A DNA stretch of 32,474 nucleotides, taken from NCBI GenBank assembly GCA_903871605.1, contig CAIQHF010000045.1, positions 1 to 32,474 on the forward strand. The letters are read 5' to 3'. The notes beneath the pieces are model-generated. The model saw nothing but the letters and a program-made list of their open reading frames with translations, searched no databases and was not told where the DNA came from. The stretch is from an uncultured Sphingomonadaceae bacterium. Its GTDB lineage: Bacteria; Pseudomonadota; Alphaproteobacteria; Sphingomonadales; Sphingomonadaceae. The position numbers were made by a program, and so were the translations under genes. This document shows, one piece after another, positions 23,336 through 32,382 of this stretch (within the stretch, counting starts at the first letter, position 1; every line of letters begins with the position of its first letter).

Positions 23336-24264
23336 GTCACTCTCCTGATCGCGGTGATGCCGCCGCCCTCCGGCTGGCGCGCGAGCATGTCCGCGAGCGG
23401 CTCCGCGACGACCGCCATCCAATGGGCGTTGGCGTGGAGCAGCTCGGTCGCGCTCGTCATGATCCCGACATGGCCGGGAAGGAAGACGAGGTCGCCGCGT
23501 GCGAGCGGCGCGGCGTCGGCGACGGGTTCGCCCAACGCCGCCTGCTGGTCGCTGTCGCGCGGCGCGGCGATGCCGGCGAACGCCAGGGCGAGTTGGACGA
23601 GCCCCGAGCAGTCGATCCCGTCGCCCGAGCGGCCGCCCCAGCGATAGGGGACGCCGGTCAGCCGCTCGGCGACCGCGACGAAGTCGGGCGCGCGCGCGTC
23701 GAGCGGCTCGAGATGGCGACGATGGACGAAGCCGCCGTCCTCCAGCGTGAGGAAGCTGCCATCGTCGTCGACGACCGCCAGCCGTGCGCCCATCGGCAGG
23801 CGCTCGCGCACCGGCGCCTTGATGTCGGGGCCGGCGAATGACAGCGCGGCCGCGGCGGACACGATGTGCGTCGCAGCGCAGGTCACGCCGAGCACATCGA
23901 CGGGCACATAGCCGACATAGCCGTCATGCGCGGAAAAGCCCCACGCCCAGGCGCCGCTGGCATCGACCACCGCAAAAGATTCGCCGCGCAGCAGTTCCGA
24001 GACGGCGACGGCGTCGACCGACGGTGCCGCGCGGATCGGGGTCGCCGTGGCGAGACAGCCATGCGCGAGCGGGCGGGCATAATGCGGGGCAAATACGCGA
24101 TCGGCGAGCGCCAGATCGGCGACGTCGCCGCGGATCGCGTGGATCCGACGGTCGAGCCGGATCGACGGCCCGGCCAGATTGAACCGATCAGGCGAGCGCG
24201 GCCTGGCCGACGCTCTGGGGTCGACGTCGCTCCTTGGTGGCGATGAGGCCCTTGAAGCCTTCAA
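23332..24264 (-). CDS. NlpC/P60-family peptidase with SH3-like N-terminal region
   Basis: The C-terminal half is a C40 cell-wall peptidase: YRWGGRSGDGIDCSGLVQLA carries the catalytic Cys, GHVGIMTS the His, and LLHANAHWM the third polar residue. Before it lie SH3-like segments (ESFAVVDASGAWAWGFS and RLAVVDDDGSFLTLEDGG). Such enzymes hydrolyse peptidoglycan peptides. The start is unclear: the conserved N-terminus seems to begin near FNLAGPSIRLD (about 24185), but no ATG, GTG or TTG is in frame there. The only upstream start is TTG 24264, inside the MarR gene, giving 310 residues. Coordinates use that TTG; the true start may be a non-standard codon. Confidence 0.8.
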   Translation of the reverse strand: MKASRASSPPRSDVDPRASARPRSPDRFNLAGPSIRLDRRIHAIRGDVADLALADRVFAPHYARPLAHGCLATATPIRAAPSVDAVAVSELLRGESFAVVDASGAWAWGFSAHDGYVGYVPVDVLGVTCAATHIVSAAAALSFAGPDIKAPVRERLPMGARLAVVDDDGSFLTLEDGGFVHRRHLEPLDARAPDFVAVAERLTGVPYRWGGRSGDGIDCSGLVQLALAFAGIAAPRDSDQQAALGEPVADAAPLARGDLVFLPGHVGIMTSATELLHANAHWMAVVAEPLADMLARQPEGGGITAIRRVT

Positions 24265-24547
24265 GAAATTCAGCTCCCCGGCTGGTGCGCGTGACGAAGA
24301 TGTTGCGACGATCGCGCTCGTCGCGCTCGCGGCGCAGATAGCCGAGCCTGCCCAGCGTATTCAAGGCGCGTGTCACCACGGGTTTGGAGACGCCGAGTAT
24401 CGCGGCGAGCCCGCGCACCGTATGCGGCCCGCTGGTGCGATAGACCAGCAGCAGCAAGGCCATCTGGCGGTTGGTGAGATCGGCCTGGCCCGAGCGCACA
24501 TAAGCGACGAGCGCGTCCATCCATGTGCTGAGCGTATCGTTCTTCAC
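24188..24547 (-). CDS. MarR-family transcriptional regulator
   Basis: This 119-residue winged-helix protein contains DLTNRQMALLLLVYRTSG, the recognition region TVRGLAAILGVSKPVVTRALNTLGRLGYLRRE (in two parts), and the wing DRRNIFV. It would bind DNA as a dimer; ligand and targets are unknown. I chose GTG 24547, with AGGA about 13 bases upstream; a GTG at 24604 would add 19 residues. It lies on the same strand between the aminopeptidase and the NlpC/P60 gene and overlaps the longest form of the latter. In related genomes the aminopeptidase and NlpC/P60 genes are usually adjacent, so this gene may be an insertion. Confidence 0.85.
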   Translation of the reverse strand: MKNDTLSTWMDALVAYVRSGQADLTNRQMALLLLVYRTSGPHTVRGLAAILGVSKPVVTRALNTLGRLGYLRRERDERDRRNIFVTRTSRGAEFLEGFKGLIATKERRRPQSVGQAALA

Positions 24548-24657
24548 GCTGCGGTTTTCCTGTGACCAGAGCGGCGGTTGCCGCTGGACCTGCAGGAAAA
24601 ACACGCGAGAGAGCCGATCGTTTCCTATCCGTTAGAAATAGCGACAGCGATATGACG

Positions 24658-26055
24658 TCATGTCGTCGCGTATCGCCGGCGCAGCATCTCCCATGCTGCG
24701 CGCAGGCCGAGCGCTTCGCCGCCCTTGGGACGCCCCGGCTTGGCCGAGGGCATCCACGCGAACGTATCGAGATGCGCCCAGGGTCGCTCCGCCGGCACGA
24801 ACGCGTCGAGGAACAGCGCCGCGGTGATCGTCCCCGCGAATCCGCCATCGGGTGCGTTGTTGAGGTCGGCGACGTCGGACTTGAGCATGTCGCGATAGCC
24901 GGCCCATAGCGGCAGCCGCCACAGCGGGTCGCCGATCGCCGCCCCCGCGGCGAGCAGATCGCCGGCGAGCGCGTCGTCGTTCGCGAGCAGCGCGGGAAGC
25001 TCGGGCCCCAGCGCGACGCGCGCGGCGCCGGTCAGCGTCGCGAAGTCGATGATCAGTTCGGGCTTTGCGTCGCCGTCGCCCTCGGCCGCCTTGGTCAGCG
25101 CGTCGCCGAGGATCAGCCGGCCCTCGGCGTCGGTGTTGGCGACCTCGACGCTGAGCCCCTTGCGCGAGGCCAATATGTCGCCCGGCCGCATCGCGTCGCC
25201 GGCGATCGCATTCTCGACCGCGGGGACGAGCAGGTGCAGCCGCACCGGCAGCCGCGTGCGCATGATCAGATCGGCGAGCGCGAGCGCGTGCGCGGCGCCG
25301 CCCATGTCCTTCTTCATCATCCGCATGCCCGACGGCGGCTTGATGTCGAGCCCGCCCGAATCGAAGCACACCCCCTTGCCCACGATCGCGATGCGGGGAT
25401 GTGCGGGGTCGCCCCAGTCGAGCTCGATCAGCCGTGGCGCGCGTGCCGGCACCGCCGCGCGGCCAACCGCCGCGATCATCGGATAGTCGCTCTCCAGCGA
25501 CGCGCCGCGCGTCGTGCGCGTGCTCGCGCCATAGGCGTTGGCCAGATCCTCGACCGCGCCCTGCAACTCGGCCGGCCCCATGTCGTTGGCGGGGGTGTCG
25601 ACCAGATCGCGCACCATCGCGACCGCGGCGGCCAGCGCGATCGTCTCGTCGATCCGCGCGGGGTCACCGGTCAGCAGCACGCGCTGCGGCGCCGGATCGC
25701 CGCGCTTGTAGCGATCGAAGCGATGCTGCGCGAGCAGCCAGCCGAGCGCGGCCGCGCCCGGCGCGGGATCGGAGAGCCGGTAATGCCCCTCGGGCAGCCT
25801 GGCGGCGGCGGGCGCCAGATCCCACGGGCCGGGCGTCTCCGGCAGGCCGAGCGCGGCGGACCATTCATCGGCCTTGTTGCCGGGGATCAGCGCGAACTCG
25901 CCGGGCTTTGCCTTGAAGCAGGCGGCGGCGGCGGCGGCGCGGACGCGCTCCGGTTGCGCCGCCAGCCAGTCGTCGAAACCGGCGGCGTGGACGAGGTGGA
26001 TGACATGGCCGGGCTGGCCACGATCGGGGACGAGAAGCGAGGTGAAGTCGGTCAT
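24658..26055 (-). CDS. M17 leucyl aminopeptidase family protein
   Basis: This 465-residue dimetal aminopeptidase has all the M17 ligands: K227 and D232 (VGKGVCFDSGG), D250 (MKKDMGG), and D309 and E311 in NTDAEGRL, with the bicarbonate-binding R313. The N-terminal domain is divergent, as in PepB-like members. It removes N-terminal residues from peptides in the cytoplasm. I used ATG 26055 (MTDFTSLLVP); the upstream frame is short and unconserved. Its stop overlaps the TGACGTCA palindrome at 24653-24660. Confidence 0.94.
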   Translation of the reverse strand: MTDFTSLLVPDRGQPGHVIHLVHAAGFDDWLAAQPERVRAAAAAACFKAKPGEFALIPGNKADEWSAALGLPETPGPWDLAPAAARLPEGHYRLSDPAPGAAALGWLLAQHRFDRYKRGDPAPQRVLLTGDPARIDETIALAAAVAMVRDLVDTPANDMGPAELQGAVEDLANAYGASTRTTRGASLESDYPMIAAVGRAAVPARAPRLIELDWGDPAHPRIAIVGKGVCFDSGGLDIKPPSGMRMMKKDMGGAAHALALADLIMRTRLPVRLHLLVPAVENAIAGDAMRPGDILASRKGLSVEVANTDAEGRLILGDALTKAAEGDGDAKPELIIDFATLTGAARVALGPELPALLANDDALAGDLLAAGAAIGDPLWRLPLWAGYRDMLKSDVADLNNAPDGGFAGTITAALFLDAFVPAERPWAHLDTFAWMPSAKPGRPKGGEALGLRAAWEMLRRRYATT

Positions 26056-26106
26056 GCGCTGGTGGTAACGCGCGAAACGCGGCGCGTCATCCATCGCCAC
26101 ATGCTG

Positions 26107-26234
26107 CTCCCCCGCGAGGGGGAGGTGTCAGCGTTGCTGACGGAGGTGGCGGCAGCACGACGCTCGATGCTCTAGCGCCCCGCCGTCATCCCCCTCCGAC
26201 GCCTTCGGCGCCACCTCCCCCTGGCGGGGGAGGA
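26107..26234. repeat. Mixed palindromic repeat between two leftward genes
   Basis: CTCCCCC-gcga-GGGGGAG (26107-26124) is followed by GTCAGC-gtt-GCTGAC (about 26126-26140), and then by CACCTCCCCC-TGGC-GGGGGAGG (about 26212-26233), whose outer arms mirror the first hairpin. A cctccg-acgccttcggcg segment lies inside. This is the 'cctccccc...gggggagg' class common in sphingomonads. It is between rimO (stop 26244) and the aminopeptidase start, and could end rimO transcripts, though no T-run is present. Confidence 0.75.
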
Positions 26235-26243
26235 TTATTCGGT

Positions 26244-27572
26244 TCACACCGCCACGCCGAACAGGTCGTGCTCGTCGGCATCCTCGATCCGCACGGACAC
26301 GATGTCGCCCTGCGTCAAATGGCCCGCGTCGCGCAGGTGGACCTCGCCGTCGATCTCGGGCGCGTCGGCCTTCGAGCGGCCGGTGGCGCCGTCGCCGTCG
26401 ACCGCATCGATCAGCACGTCAAGCGTGCGGCCGATCTTGGCCTGCAGCTTGGCCGCCGAGATCGCCGCCGTCTTCTCCATGATCCGCGCATAGCGCTCTT
26501 CCTTGACCGCTTCGGGTAGCTGGTCGGGCAGCGCGTTGGCCGCGGCGCCCTCGACCGGCTCGAAGCGGAACGCGCCGACGCGGTCGAGCTGCGCCTCGTC
26601 GAGCCAATCCAGGAGATATTGGAAGTCGGCCTCGGTCTCGCCCGGGAAACCGACGACGAAGGTCGAGCGGATCGTGATGTCGGGCGCGATCGCGCGCCAG
26701 TTGCGCAGCCGCTCGAGCACCTTGGCCTCGTTGGCGGGACGCTTCATCGCCTTGAGCACCGACGGCGCGGCGTGCTGGAAGGGGATATCGAGATAGGGGA
26801 GGACCAGCCCCTCGGCCATCAGCGGGATGACCTGGTCGACATGCGGGTAGGGATAGACATAGTGGAGCCGCACCCAGGCGCCGAGCCTGCCGAGCGCGCG
26901 CGCCAGATCGGTCATGTGCGCGCGCACCTCGCCGCCGCCCTTGAGCGGGTAGACCGCATGACGAAGGTCGAGCCCGTAGGCGGAGGTGTCCTGGCTGATT
27001 ACCAGCAGCTCGCGCGTGCCCGCCGCGACCAGTCGCTCGGCCTCGCGCAGGATCGCGTCGGGGCGTCGGCTGGCCAGATCGCCGCGCAGCGAGGGGATGA
27101 TGCAGAAGGCGCAGCGATGATTGCAGCCCTCCGAGATCTTGAGATAGCTGTAGTGGCGCGGGGTGAGCTTGAGGTCGCGCTCGGGGACCAGGTTGAGGAA
27201 GGCGCTCGGCGGCATCGGCGCCGCCTCGTGCACCGCGCCGACGACCTGCTCATATTCATGCGCGCCGGTGACCGCGAGCACGTTCGGGAAGCGCGCGCGG
27301 ATCGTCTCCGCCTCCTTGCCCATGCAGCCGGTGACGATGACGCGGCCATTCTCCGCGATCGCCTCGCCGATCGCCTCGAGGCTCTCCTCCTTGGCGCTGT
27401 CGAGAAAGCCGCAGGTGTTGACCAGCACGACGTCGGCGCCGGCATAGTCGGGCGACATCGCATAGCCGTCGGCGCGCAGTTTGGTGAGGATGCGCTCGGA
27501 ATCAACGAGGTTCTTCGGACAGCCGAGCGAGACCATGCCGACTTTCGGCGGGGAGGGGAGGACAGTTGCCAT
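26244..27572 (-). CDS. rimO: Ribosomal protein S12 methylthiotransferase
   Basis: RimO is a radical-SAM enzyme that methylthiolates an aspartate of ribosomal protein S12. The 442-residue protein has the MTTase domain with C18, C54 and C83 for one 4Fe-4S cluster. The radical-SAM CxxxCxxC is C150, C154 and C157 ([11 protein letters not shown]), and a C-terminal TRAM domain spans about 375-442. The motif [13 protein letters not shown] identifies RimO rather than MiaB. ATG 27572 was chosen over a frame start at 27602. A 63-bp gap separates it from the GGDEF gene upstream. Confidence 0.96.
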   Translation of the reverse strand: MATVLPSPPKVGMVSLGCPKNLVDSERILTKLRADGYAMSPDYAGADVVLVNTCGFLDSAKEESLEAIGEAIAENGRVIVTGCMGKEAETIRARFPNVLAVTGAHEYEQVVGAVHEAAPMPPSAFLNLVPERDLKLTPRHYSYLKISEGCNHRCAFCIIPSLRGDLASRRPDAILREAERLVAAGTRELLVISQDTSAYGLDLRHAVYPLKGGGEVRAHMTDLARALGRLGAWVRLHYVYPYPHVDQVIPLMAEGLVLPYLDIPFQHAAPSVLKAMKRPANEAKVLERLRNWRAIAPDITIRSTFVVGFPGETEADFQYLLDWLDEAQLDRVGAFRFEPVEGAAANALPDQLPEAVKEERYARIMEKTAAISAAKLQAKIGRTLDVLIDAVDGDGATGRSKADAPEIDGEVHLRDAGHLTQGDIVSVRIEDADEHDLFGVAV

Positions 27573-27635
27573 GGGAGCGCGCGCACATAGGGCAGCGCGC
27601 ACGATTTTGCTAGTGGCGCGGCCCGGCCCGGCCGG

Positions 27636-28808
27636 TCACGCCGCGTCGGCGAGCGTGGTGCGGTTGCGGCCGTCGAGCTTCGAGCGATAGAGCGCGTGGT
27701 CGGCCTCGTCGAGCGCCTCGGCCATGATGCTCTCGAGATGCGCGGTCCCGGTGTTGACCGCCGCGACGCCGAAGCTGACCGTCACCGGCACCGGCGCGCC
27801 ATCGTCCGAGAAGCCGGTGGCGACCTCGACGCGGATCCGCTCGACCGCCTGCACCGCCTGCTCGGCGGTCGAATTGACGAGCAGCAGCGCGAATTCCTCG
27901 CCGCCGATCCGCCCGACCAGATCGCCGGTGCGAAGTCCGCTCGCCAGCCGTGCGCAGATATAGTCGAGCGTGCGGTCGCCGACCGTGTGGCCGAAGCGAT
28001 CGTTGATGCTCTTGAAATGATCGATGTCCGCGATCGCGACCGCGATCGCCTGCCGCTGCCGGCGGCCGTTGGCGATCGCGCGGACCGCCGCCTCCTGGAA
28101 GCCGCGCCGGTTGAGCACGCCGGTCAACGGATCGTGCGAGGCGAGCGCGCGCAGCTCCGCGGCGAGATCCGAGGCGAGCAGCAGCATCGCCGCGATGCCG
28201 TTGGCGACGAAGATCGGCATCAGACCGATCAGATAGATGTTGGTGTAGAGCGCGTGCAGCCGGGCATCGCCGGGATGGAGCGCGCTGGCGAGGCTGCTGA
28301 CGATGAACGTCGATTCGAACAGCGTGAATGCGCAGAGCGTCACGATCAGCGCCCATTCGGCGGCGTCGGGGCTGCGCCCGCGCGGTGCGATCGCGGCGAT
28401 CACGAAGGGCAGCATGATCAGCGTGAACAGGCTGGCGGTCAGCCACGAAAAGGGTGCCGCGGCCGGGAAGCGACCGATTCCCAGCGACAGCGCGAGCATT
28501 AGCGCGGCGGCGATCGACAGCTGCCACCGCCACTCGGGCAGCCCCGCACGCTGCCGCGCGCCGACGACGAGCAACGCCGCCGAGACCAGCATCGAGACCA
28601 GCGCCAGCAGCGACAGGAGCGGATGCAGCGGCGCGACCGCCGACCCGATTCCGGCGGCGAGCAGCGCGACCGCATAGAGCCCGTAGGCGATCGACCAGCT
28701 CAACGCATGGCGCGGGCGCCCGAATCGCGCCCAGCCGATCGCCATCGCGCCCGCCATGATCAGGCTGAGGAACAGCATCGTCAGATAGGTAATCGCAGCG
28801 GTCGACAT
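27636..28808 (-). CDS. Membrane-bound diguanylate cyclase (GGDEF)
   Basis: The 390-residue protein has about seven hydrophobic helices over residues 4-212, then a GGDEF domain. The active site is GGEEF at 302-306, the metal and nucleotide residues lie in IADIDHFKSINDRFGH, and an inhibitory I-site RTGD (293-296) is at the standard position five residues before it. It should make c-di-GMP with feedback inhibition. There is no EAL domain. The membrane region resembles a generic MASE-like sensor, but I cannot name it. The start is seven bases after the NlpD-like stop, so the two are co-transcribed. Confidence 0.93.
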   Translation of the reverse strand: MSTAAITYLTMLFLSLIMAGAMAIGWARFGRPRHALSWSIAYGLYAVALLAAGIGSAVAPLHPLLSLLALVSMLVSAALLVVGARQRAGLPEWRWQLSIAAALMLALSLGIGRFPAAAPFSWLTASLFTLIMLPFVIAAIAPRGRSPDAAEWALIVTLCAFTLFESTFIVSSLASALHPGDARLHALYTNIYLIGLMPIFVANGIAAMLLLASDLAAELRALASHDPLTGVLNRRGFQEAAVRAIANGRRQRQAIAVAIADIDHFKSINDRFGHTVGDRTLDYICARLASGLRTGDLVGRIGGEEFALLLVNSTAEQAVQAVERIRVEVATGFSDDGAPVPVTVSFGVAAVNTGTAHLESIMAEALDEADHALYRSKLDGRNRTTLADAA

Positions 28809-28815
28809 TTGGATG

Positions 28816-29952
28816 CTAGCGCTGCGCCGTCGGCAGATAGCGCAGCGGATCGACCGGGGTGCGCTTGTTGCGGATCTCGAAATGGAGCTGGGGCTTGTTG
28901 ACCGAACCGGTCGCGCCCGCGCGCCCGATCACCTCGCCGCGCCTGACCGACTGGCCGCGCGTGACGAGCAGCTGCTCGGCATGGCCATAGGCGGTGATCC
29001 AGCCGTCGCCATGCTTGATCAGGATCAGCCCGCCATAGACCGCGATCGCCGAGCCGGCATAGGCGACGACGCCGTCGGCGGCGGCGTGGATCTCCTCGCC
29101 GCGTTCGGCCGCGATGTTGATTCCGTCGTTGCGGCGGCCGTCGCCGGCGGGGCCGAACTTGCCGATGATCTCGCCGCTGAGCGGCCATTGGAATCGGCCG
29201 GCGAACGCGCTCGGGGGCGCCACCGCGACATCGGTATGGAGCGGCTTCTTCGGCGTCGCAGTCGCCTGCTTGGGCGCCTCCTTCGCCGGGATGGCGGGCT
29301 CCGATCCGGTGGCGAGGTCGTCGATGTTGAGGCTGAACGCCTGCGCGCGCTGCTCGGGGCTCATCCGCGCGGTCTCGGCGGCGCTCGGCAGCAGCAGCCG
29401 CTGGCCGTTGCGCAGGATGTACGGCGGCTGGAGGTCGTTGAGATCGGCGACGGTCGACCAGCCGACGCCATAGGCGCGCGCGATCGCGACACCGGTCTGG
29501 CCCTGGCGGACGAGATGATAGCGCCCGCCGGGGATCTTGAGCCGCTGCCCGCTGCGCACGTCGAACGGCGGCTGGATCGCATTGGCGCGCGCGATCGCCT
29601 CCGAACCCGCGCCCGTGCGGTTGCCGATCGATCGCAGCGTGTCGCCGGGCTTCACGACATAGATCGAATCCGCGATCGTCTGCGCGTCGGGCACCACCTT
29701 CTGCGCCACCCAGGCGGGCGTCGGCTGGCTTACCGAGCTGGGAATGTCGATCGCGCGGACATGGCCTTGCGCGTCGGGCGCCTCGCTCGACAGCGGTCTC
29801 AGATCGCGATCGTCGTGCCGCCGCGCCTGGCGGCCGGCGTCATGCGGCGCCGGGGGCTCGCCATAGCCTTCGGGCGGCGCGGCACGGGGAATGCAGCCGC
29901 TCGTCGCGAGCAGCATGATCGCCGCCACTCCACGCCCGTTCCGCCACGACAT
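28816..29952 (-). CDS. NlpD-like LysM/M23 lipoprotein with degenerate metal site
   Basis: This 378-residue envelope protein has a lipoprotein signal ending TSGC (C20), two LysM modules (98-141 and 145-189) and a C-terminal M23/LytM domain (about 272-370). The usual first zinc ligands HxxxD are replaced: the sequence RNDGINIA has Asn275 and Asn279. H324 (YGHAE) and H357 (LHFEIR) remain. Such degenerate LytM domains act as activators of amidases in cell separation, as E. coli NlpD does. It lies 51 bp behind surE, the usual neighbourhood. A GGGGTGGTGG ribosome-binding site precedes the ATG. Confidence 0.93.
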   Translation of the reverse strand: MSWRNGRGVAAIMLLATSGCIPRAAPPEGYGEPPAPHDAGRQARRHDDRDLRPLSSEAPDAQGHVRAIDIPSSVSQPTPAWVAQKVVPDAQTIADSIYVVKPGDTLRSIGNRTGAGSEAIARANAIQPPFDVRSGQRLKIPGGRYHLVRQGQTGVAIARAYGVGWSTVADLNDLQPPYILRNGQRLLLPSAAETARMSPEQRAQAFSLNIDDLATGSEPAIPAKEAPKQATATPKKPLHTDVAVAPPSAFAGRFQWPLSGEIIGKFGPAGDGRRNDGINIAAERGEEIHAAADGVVAYAGSAIAVYGGLILIKHGDGWITAYGHAEQLLVTRGQSVRRGEVIGRAGATGSVNKPQLHFEIRNKRTPVDPLRYLPTAQR

Positions 29953-30003
29953 CCACCACCCCGCAATAGTCTGCGAGACCCTACGCCGCGGGACCGCCCG
30001 CGA

Positions 30004-30762
30004 TCAATAGCGCGCCGCAAGCGACGTCAATGCATCGCGGTAGGTGAGGTCGAGGTGCAACGGCGTGACGGCGACATAGCCGTCGGCCACCGCCTCGAGA
30101 TCGGTATCGTGCCCCCCGGTCTCGACGACGCCGTGGAAGGACAGCCAGTAATAGGGAAAGCCGCGCGGATCCTTGTGCTTGACCAGGCTGGCGCGGCCAT
30201 AATCGCGCATGCCCTGGCCGACGACGCGGATGCCCTTGACCCGATCGGCGGGAAGCGCGGGGAAATTGACGTTGACGAGCATCCCCGGCGCGAACGGCAT
30301 GTCGAGCAGTGGCCGGATCGCGCGCTCGCCCCACGCCTCCGCGCACGTGAACCGGACCGCGTCGCCTTCGCCCTCGCGCGCATAGACCTGGCTCATCGCG
30401 ATCGAGCGGACGCCGGCGAGCGCGCCTTCCATCGCGGCGGAGACGGTTCCCGAATAGGTGACGTCCTCGCCGAGATTGGCGCCGCGATTGACCCCCGACA
30501 GGATCAGGTCGGGCGGCGAACCCAGCACCTCGAGCAGCCCCATCATCACCGAATCGGTCGGCGTGCCGCTCACCGAGAAGCGGCGATCGTCGTGGCGGCG
30601 CAGGCGCAGCGGGCGGGTGAGGGTGAGCGAATGCCCCGCGCCCGATTGCTCGTCGGCGGGTGCGACCACCCAGACATCGTCGCTGAACCGGCGCGCGATC
30701 GCCTCGGCGACCGCGAGGCCGGGGGCGTGGATGCCGTCGTCGTTGGTGACGAGGATACGCAT
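30004..30762 (-). CDS. surE: 5'/3'-nucleotidase SurE
   Basis: SurE is a metal-dependent phosphatase acting on nucleoside 5'- and 3'-monophosphates in stationary phase. The 252-residue protein has ligands D8 and D9 (TNDDG), S40 (DEQSGAGHS) and N92/N96 (SGVNRGANLG). The start MRILVTNDDG is set by GGAAGGAG four bases upstream. The serS-surE-nlpD order is typical, but pcm, which often lies between surE and nlpD, is absent. A 6-bp GC hairpin without T-run sits just past the stop (29987-30002). Confidence 0.96.
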   Translation of the reverse strand: MRILVTNDDGIHAPGLAVAEAIARRFSDDVWVVAPADEQSGAGHSLTLTRPLRLRRHDDRRFSVSGTPTDSVMMGLLEVLGSPPDLILSGVNRGANLGEDVTYSGTVSAAMEGALAGVRSIAMSQVYAREGEGDAVRFTCAEAWGERAIRPLLDMPFAPGMLVNVNFPALPADRVKGIRVVGQGMRDYGRASLVKHKDPRGFPYYWLSFHGVVETGGHDTDLEAVADGYVAVTPLHLDLTYRDALTSLAARY

Positions 30763-30860
30763 GTAACTCCTTCCGTTCGCCCCGAGCGACATCGAGGGAC
30801 ATGTTTCGCGCGGTCGCCCGATCGCCGTGCCCCGGGATCGCCCGGCACGACCGGTCTGGG

Positions 30861-32156
30861 TCAGGCCGGCTCGATGATCGTCAGCCCGCCCATATAGGGT
30901 TGCAGCACCTCGGGCACGCGCACCGCGCCCTCGGCGGTCTGGTAATTCTCGATCACCGCGACCAGCGTGCGGCCGACGGCGAGCCCCGAGCCGTTGAGCG
31001 TGTGGACGAAGCGCGTTCCCGCCTTCTTGCCCGCGGCGTCGGCGGCGGCGGGGCGGAAGCGCGTGTTCATCCGGCGTGCCTGGAAATCGGTGCAGGTCGA
31101 GCAGGACGAGATTTCGCGGTAGCGCCGCTGGCCGGGCAGCCAGACCTCGAGATCGAAGGTGCGCGCCGCGGAAAAGCCCATGTCGCCGGTGCAGAGCAGC
31201 ATGCGGCGATAGGGGAGGTGGAGCGCCTCGAGCACGCTTTCGGCGGCGCGCGTCATCCGCTCATGCTCGTCGTCGGACTGCTCCGGGGTGACGATCGAGA
31301 CGAGCTCGACCTTCTCGAACTGGTGCTGGCGGATCATCCCGCGCGTGTCGCGCCCGGCGGCGCCCGCCTCGGCACGGAAGCAGTCGGTGAGCGCGGTCAA
31401 GCGCAGCGGCAGCGTCTGCTCGGGCAGGATCTGTTCACGCACATAGTTGGTGAGGCTCACCTCGGCGGTCGGGATCAGCCAGCGGCCGTCGGATGTCTGG
31501 AACAGGTCGTCGGCGAATTTGGGGAGCTGGCCGGTGCCGTACAGCGCCTCGGTGCGCACCAGCAGCGGCGGGACGACCTCGACATAGCCGTGCTGCTGCG
31601 TCTGGTGATCGAGCATGAACTGGCCGAGCGCGCGGTTGAGCCGCGCGAGCGGTCCCTTGAGATAGACGAAGCGCGCGCCCGACACCGCGGCCGCCGCGTC
31701 GAAATCCATGCCGAGCCCGCGGCCGATCTCGTCATGCTCCTTGGCGGCAAAGCCGAGCTCGGTCGCCTCGCCCCATTGGCTGACGACGACATTGCCGTCC
31801 TCGTCGGCGCCCTCGGGGACATTGGCGGCGGCGCGGTTGGGCAGGCTTGCGAGCTGCGCGTCGACCTGCGCGCCGAGTTCGGCCCCGCGCGCCTCTTCCG
31901 CGGCGATCGTCTCCTTGAGCGCGGCGACCTCGGCCTGCATCGCCTCGCCGCCGGCGCGGTCGCCGCGCGAAAATGCCTGGCCGATCTCCTTCGACAGCCG
32001 GTTGCGCTCGGCCTGCGCGGTCTCGGCGGCGAGCGCTGCGGCGCGGCGGCGGCCGTCGAGATCGGCGAAGGCCACGCCGTCGAAGTCGGCGCCGCGGCGC
32101 TGCATGGCGGCGGCGAAGGCGTCGGGATCGTCGCGGAGGAGGCGGATATCGTGCAT
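30861..32156 (-). CDS. serS: Seryl-tRNA synthetase
   Basis: This class II synthetase charges tRNA-Ser and tRNA-Sec. The 431-residue protein starts [14 protein letters not shown] and has an N-terminal coiled-coil arm of about 100 residues ([17 protein letters not shown] onward). Class II motif 2 is [20 protein letters not shown] and motif 3 is [16 protein letters not shown]. It leads a leftward unit with surE (98-bp gap), the NlpD-like protein and the GGDEF protein. No T-box or other leader is seen. Confidence 0.98.
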   Translation of the reverse strand: MHDIRLLRDDPDAFAAAMQRRGADFDGVAFADLDGRRRAAALAAETAQAERNRLSKEIGQAFSRGDRAGGEAMQAEVAALKETIAAEEARGAELGAQVDAQLASLPNRAAANVPEGADEDGNVVVSQWGEATELGFAAKEHDEIGRGLGMDFDAAAAVSGARFVYLKGPLARLNRALGQFMLDHQTQQHGYVEVVPPLLVRTEALYGTGQLPKFADDLFQTSDGRWLIPTAEVSLTNYVREQILPEQTLPLRLTALTDCFRAEAGAAGRDTRGMIRQHQFEKVELVSIVTPEQSDDEHERMTRAAESVLEALHLPYRRMLLCTGDMGFSAARTFDLEVWLPGQRRYREISSCSTCTDFQARRMNTRFRPAAADAAGKKAGTRFVHTLNGSGLAVGRTLVAVIENYQTAEGAVRVPEVLQPYMGGLTIIEPA

Positions 32157-32382
32157 GGTCAGGCGCTATGACCGGGGTGTCGCGGGTTCGCAAGCCTGGC
32201 GCTGCTGCAAGCGCGGCGGCGCCGCAGACCTTGCCGCTGCGGGAACCGGGGCACCGGCTGGATCGTATCAGAGCTCGGCTCGACGGGTGCCCGAACCGTT
32301 TTGCCCCGTGGCCGGTTGTCCGGCCCAAGCGCGTGACGCACTGGCACCCGTCGTGTGGTTAGACATGAAAGAGGGTTCGATC

